From an uncultured Eggerthella sp. (GTDB lineage: Bacteria; Actinomycetota; Coriobacteriia; Coriobacteriales; Eggerthellaceae): a DNA stretch of 64,000 nt. Position 1 is the stretch's first letter; each line of letters begins with the position of its first letter. The translations under genes and the position numbers were made by a program. Of this stretch, positions 62,974 to 64,000 are shown piece by piece. The DNA lies in NCBI GenBank assembly GCA_905203045.1, contig CAJKUH010000005.1, positions 1 to 64,000 on the forward strand, written 5' to 3'. The notes under the pieces are model-generated. The model was not told the origin of the DNA, made no database searches, and saw nothing but the letters and a program-made list of their open reading frames with translations.

Positions 62974-64000
62974 CTACGCACGATTGGGCTTGCGGCGAGC
63001 CCGAAACACGGCCATCGGCTCAACCAAAACGCCGTGCTTGTTGGCACTTACCGCCAAATTGCCTTGAACGTTGGCAACGAATCCGCTGATGGGGGCACCT
63101 TCCTCATCGAAGGCGGAAAGCACCGTTTCCACCGCAGCCGATTCGATGCGCGCCTCGGCGCCCACAAAGGCCTCGAGCACCGCCAGCACAACGCGACGCT
63201 GCAGAGGACGCGCCACTGCGCCGAAAGAAGGCAACATGCGACACCCGTCGAACGAGCCTTCGCCGTCTCCGCCGATCCATTCAAGATGGGTATCGGCCGC
63301 TTCGCGCGCCAAGGAATCAAGGTAGTCATCCTCGTCGGCAATCAGGTTCATGGTTCGGCACAGCGTGTCCAACAGCTGGCCGTTGCGCTCTTTCGCCTTC
63401 GGGATTATCTCATGGCGGACGAAAGCGCGGAACCGATCGGTGTGGGCATTGGTAGCATCTTCACGCCAGCGGTTACCTTCCTCATCGACCACCGCTTCAT
63501 CGGCGGGAATGTCGTCGATGAAGCATCGCAGCGCTTGACGGGAAACATCCAGCAACGGACGCACCACCGGGCCGTTGGTATACAGCATTGAACGGAAGCC
63601 GCCCGGCCCCGTTCCCGCGATAGAGCGCATATAGAAGTTCTCCACCCTGTCATCTTGCGTATGGGCGGTAACGATGCGGCCGACAGATACGGGAATCGCC
63701 TCATGGCGGCACAGGCTCTCAAGCGCCTCATGGGCAGCAAGATAGCGTTCGTTGCGGCCAACGGCTTCCACATTACCGCCCGTCGCCTTGGCAAGCGCCG
63801 CCACGTCTATCTCGCATGAAAAGAACGGAATGCCCAGATGAGCGGCGAGTTTCTCCACAAAGCGCTGGTCGGCATAGGCGTCTTCCCCGCGCAGCATATG
63901 GTTCACGTGCAAAATGGCGGGCTGCCCCACCAATCCGCGCTTATGCAAATCGCTGATCAGGTACGCCAAAGCCGTTGAGTCCGACCCGCCCGAAACCATC
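62974..64000 (-). CDS. tilS: tRNA(Ile)-lysidine synthase, 5' end outside the window
   Basis: Partial: 341 residues visible, the N-terminus lies beyond 64000. P-loop VSGGSDSTALAYL is present at the edge, then LHVNHMLRGEDAYADQRFV and IVTAHTQDDRVENFYMRSIAG. It modifies C34 of tRNA-Ile(CAU) to lysidine. Order tilS-maf-hpt-ftsH on one strand. Confidence 0.93.
   Translation of the reverse strand, partial: MVSGGSDSTALAYLISDLHKRGLVGQPAILHVNHMLRGEDAYADQRFVEKLAAHLGIPFFSCEIDVAALAKATGGNVEAVGRNERYLAAHEALESLCRHEAIPVSVGRIVTAHTQDDRVENFYMRSIAGTGPGGFRSMLYTNGPVVRPLLDVSRQALRCFIDDIPADEAVVDEEGNRWREDATNAHTDRFRAFVRHEIIPKAKERNGQLLDTLCRTMNLIADEDDYLDSLAREAADTHLEWIGGDGEGSFDGCRMLPSFGAVARPLQRRVVLAVLEAFVGAEARIESAAVETVLSAFDEEGAPISGFVANVQGNLAVSANKHGVLVEPMAVFRARRKPNRA

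Overview
The window is a chromosomal segment of an anaerobic actinobacterium, most likely in the Coriobacteriia (Eggerthellaceae type). The pointers are the gene content and order (carD, recR-ybaB-dnaX, a fused tsaB-rimI-tsaD, MoxR/DUF58/transglutaminase genes beside a BspA-like surface protein, fhs-fchA-folD) and a moderately high GC content. The species cannot be read from the sequence. Most of the DNA is ordinary housekeeping sequence, and most genes up to about 25 kb lie on the minus strand.

Layout. 0-15.9 kb: carD; recR, ybaB, dnaX; dedA; the SRP RNA; folC, an LCP cell-wall ligase, murA; rpsB-tsf; a lone family III CoA-transferase; a NYN nuclease, rlmB, tRNA-Gln(UUG) and a second SpoU methyltransferase. 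15.9-25.6 kb is more accessory: a 213 bp inverted-repeat element, two tandem AEC-type permeases, groES-groEL under CIRCE control, an esterase, and an AT-richer patch with an EcsC protein, a tyrosine-rich lipoprotein and a MerR-like regulator joined by an A9 tract. 25.6-37.1 kb (plus strand): an MFS exporter, then a tight operon of hybrid histidine kinase, MoxR ATPase, DUF58 protein (frameshifted here), a transglutaminase-like membrane protein with Ser at the usual Cys position, and a 1281-residue BspA-like leucine-rich repeat surface protein. 37.1-42.4 kb: hypB, hypA, tatC, tatA/B, a small membrane protein, an amidohydrolase that has lost its metal ligands, and divergently menG. 42.6-51.2 kb: a flavin reductase, the TsaB-RimI-TsaD fusion, tsaE, folD, fchA, fhs and coaX. 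51.3-64 kb: a two-component system, bioY, a MATE pump, mntP, birA, a folP-folK fusion, ftsH, hpt, maf and a partial tilS.

How the genes fit together. fhs, fchA and folD form a folate one-carbon module. FolD has lost two residues needed for cyclohydrolase activity, and FchA can supply that step. The fused TsaBD protein and TsaE make the t6A tRNA modification. The kinase/MoxR/DUF58/transglutaminase/LRR operon looks like an envelope system ending in a large exported protein.

The least expected signals are in non-coding DNA. (1) A roughly 239 bp element of five 25-bp units is present twice (25258-25496 and 46030-46267, opposite strands), and the unit offsets agree to within 1 nt. (2) A 120-nt rod-like hairpin lies directly 3' of folD and of a histidine kinase gene, and its stem carries four compensatory base-pair changes. 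(3) There is a MITE-like element with 53-bp imperfect inverted repeats. (4) A degenerate second CIRCE site lies upstream of groES.
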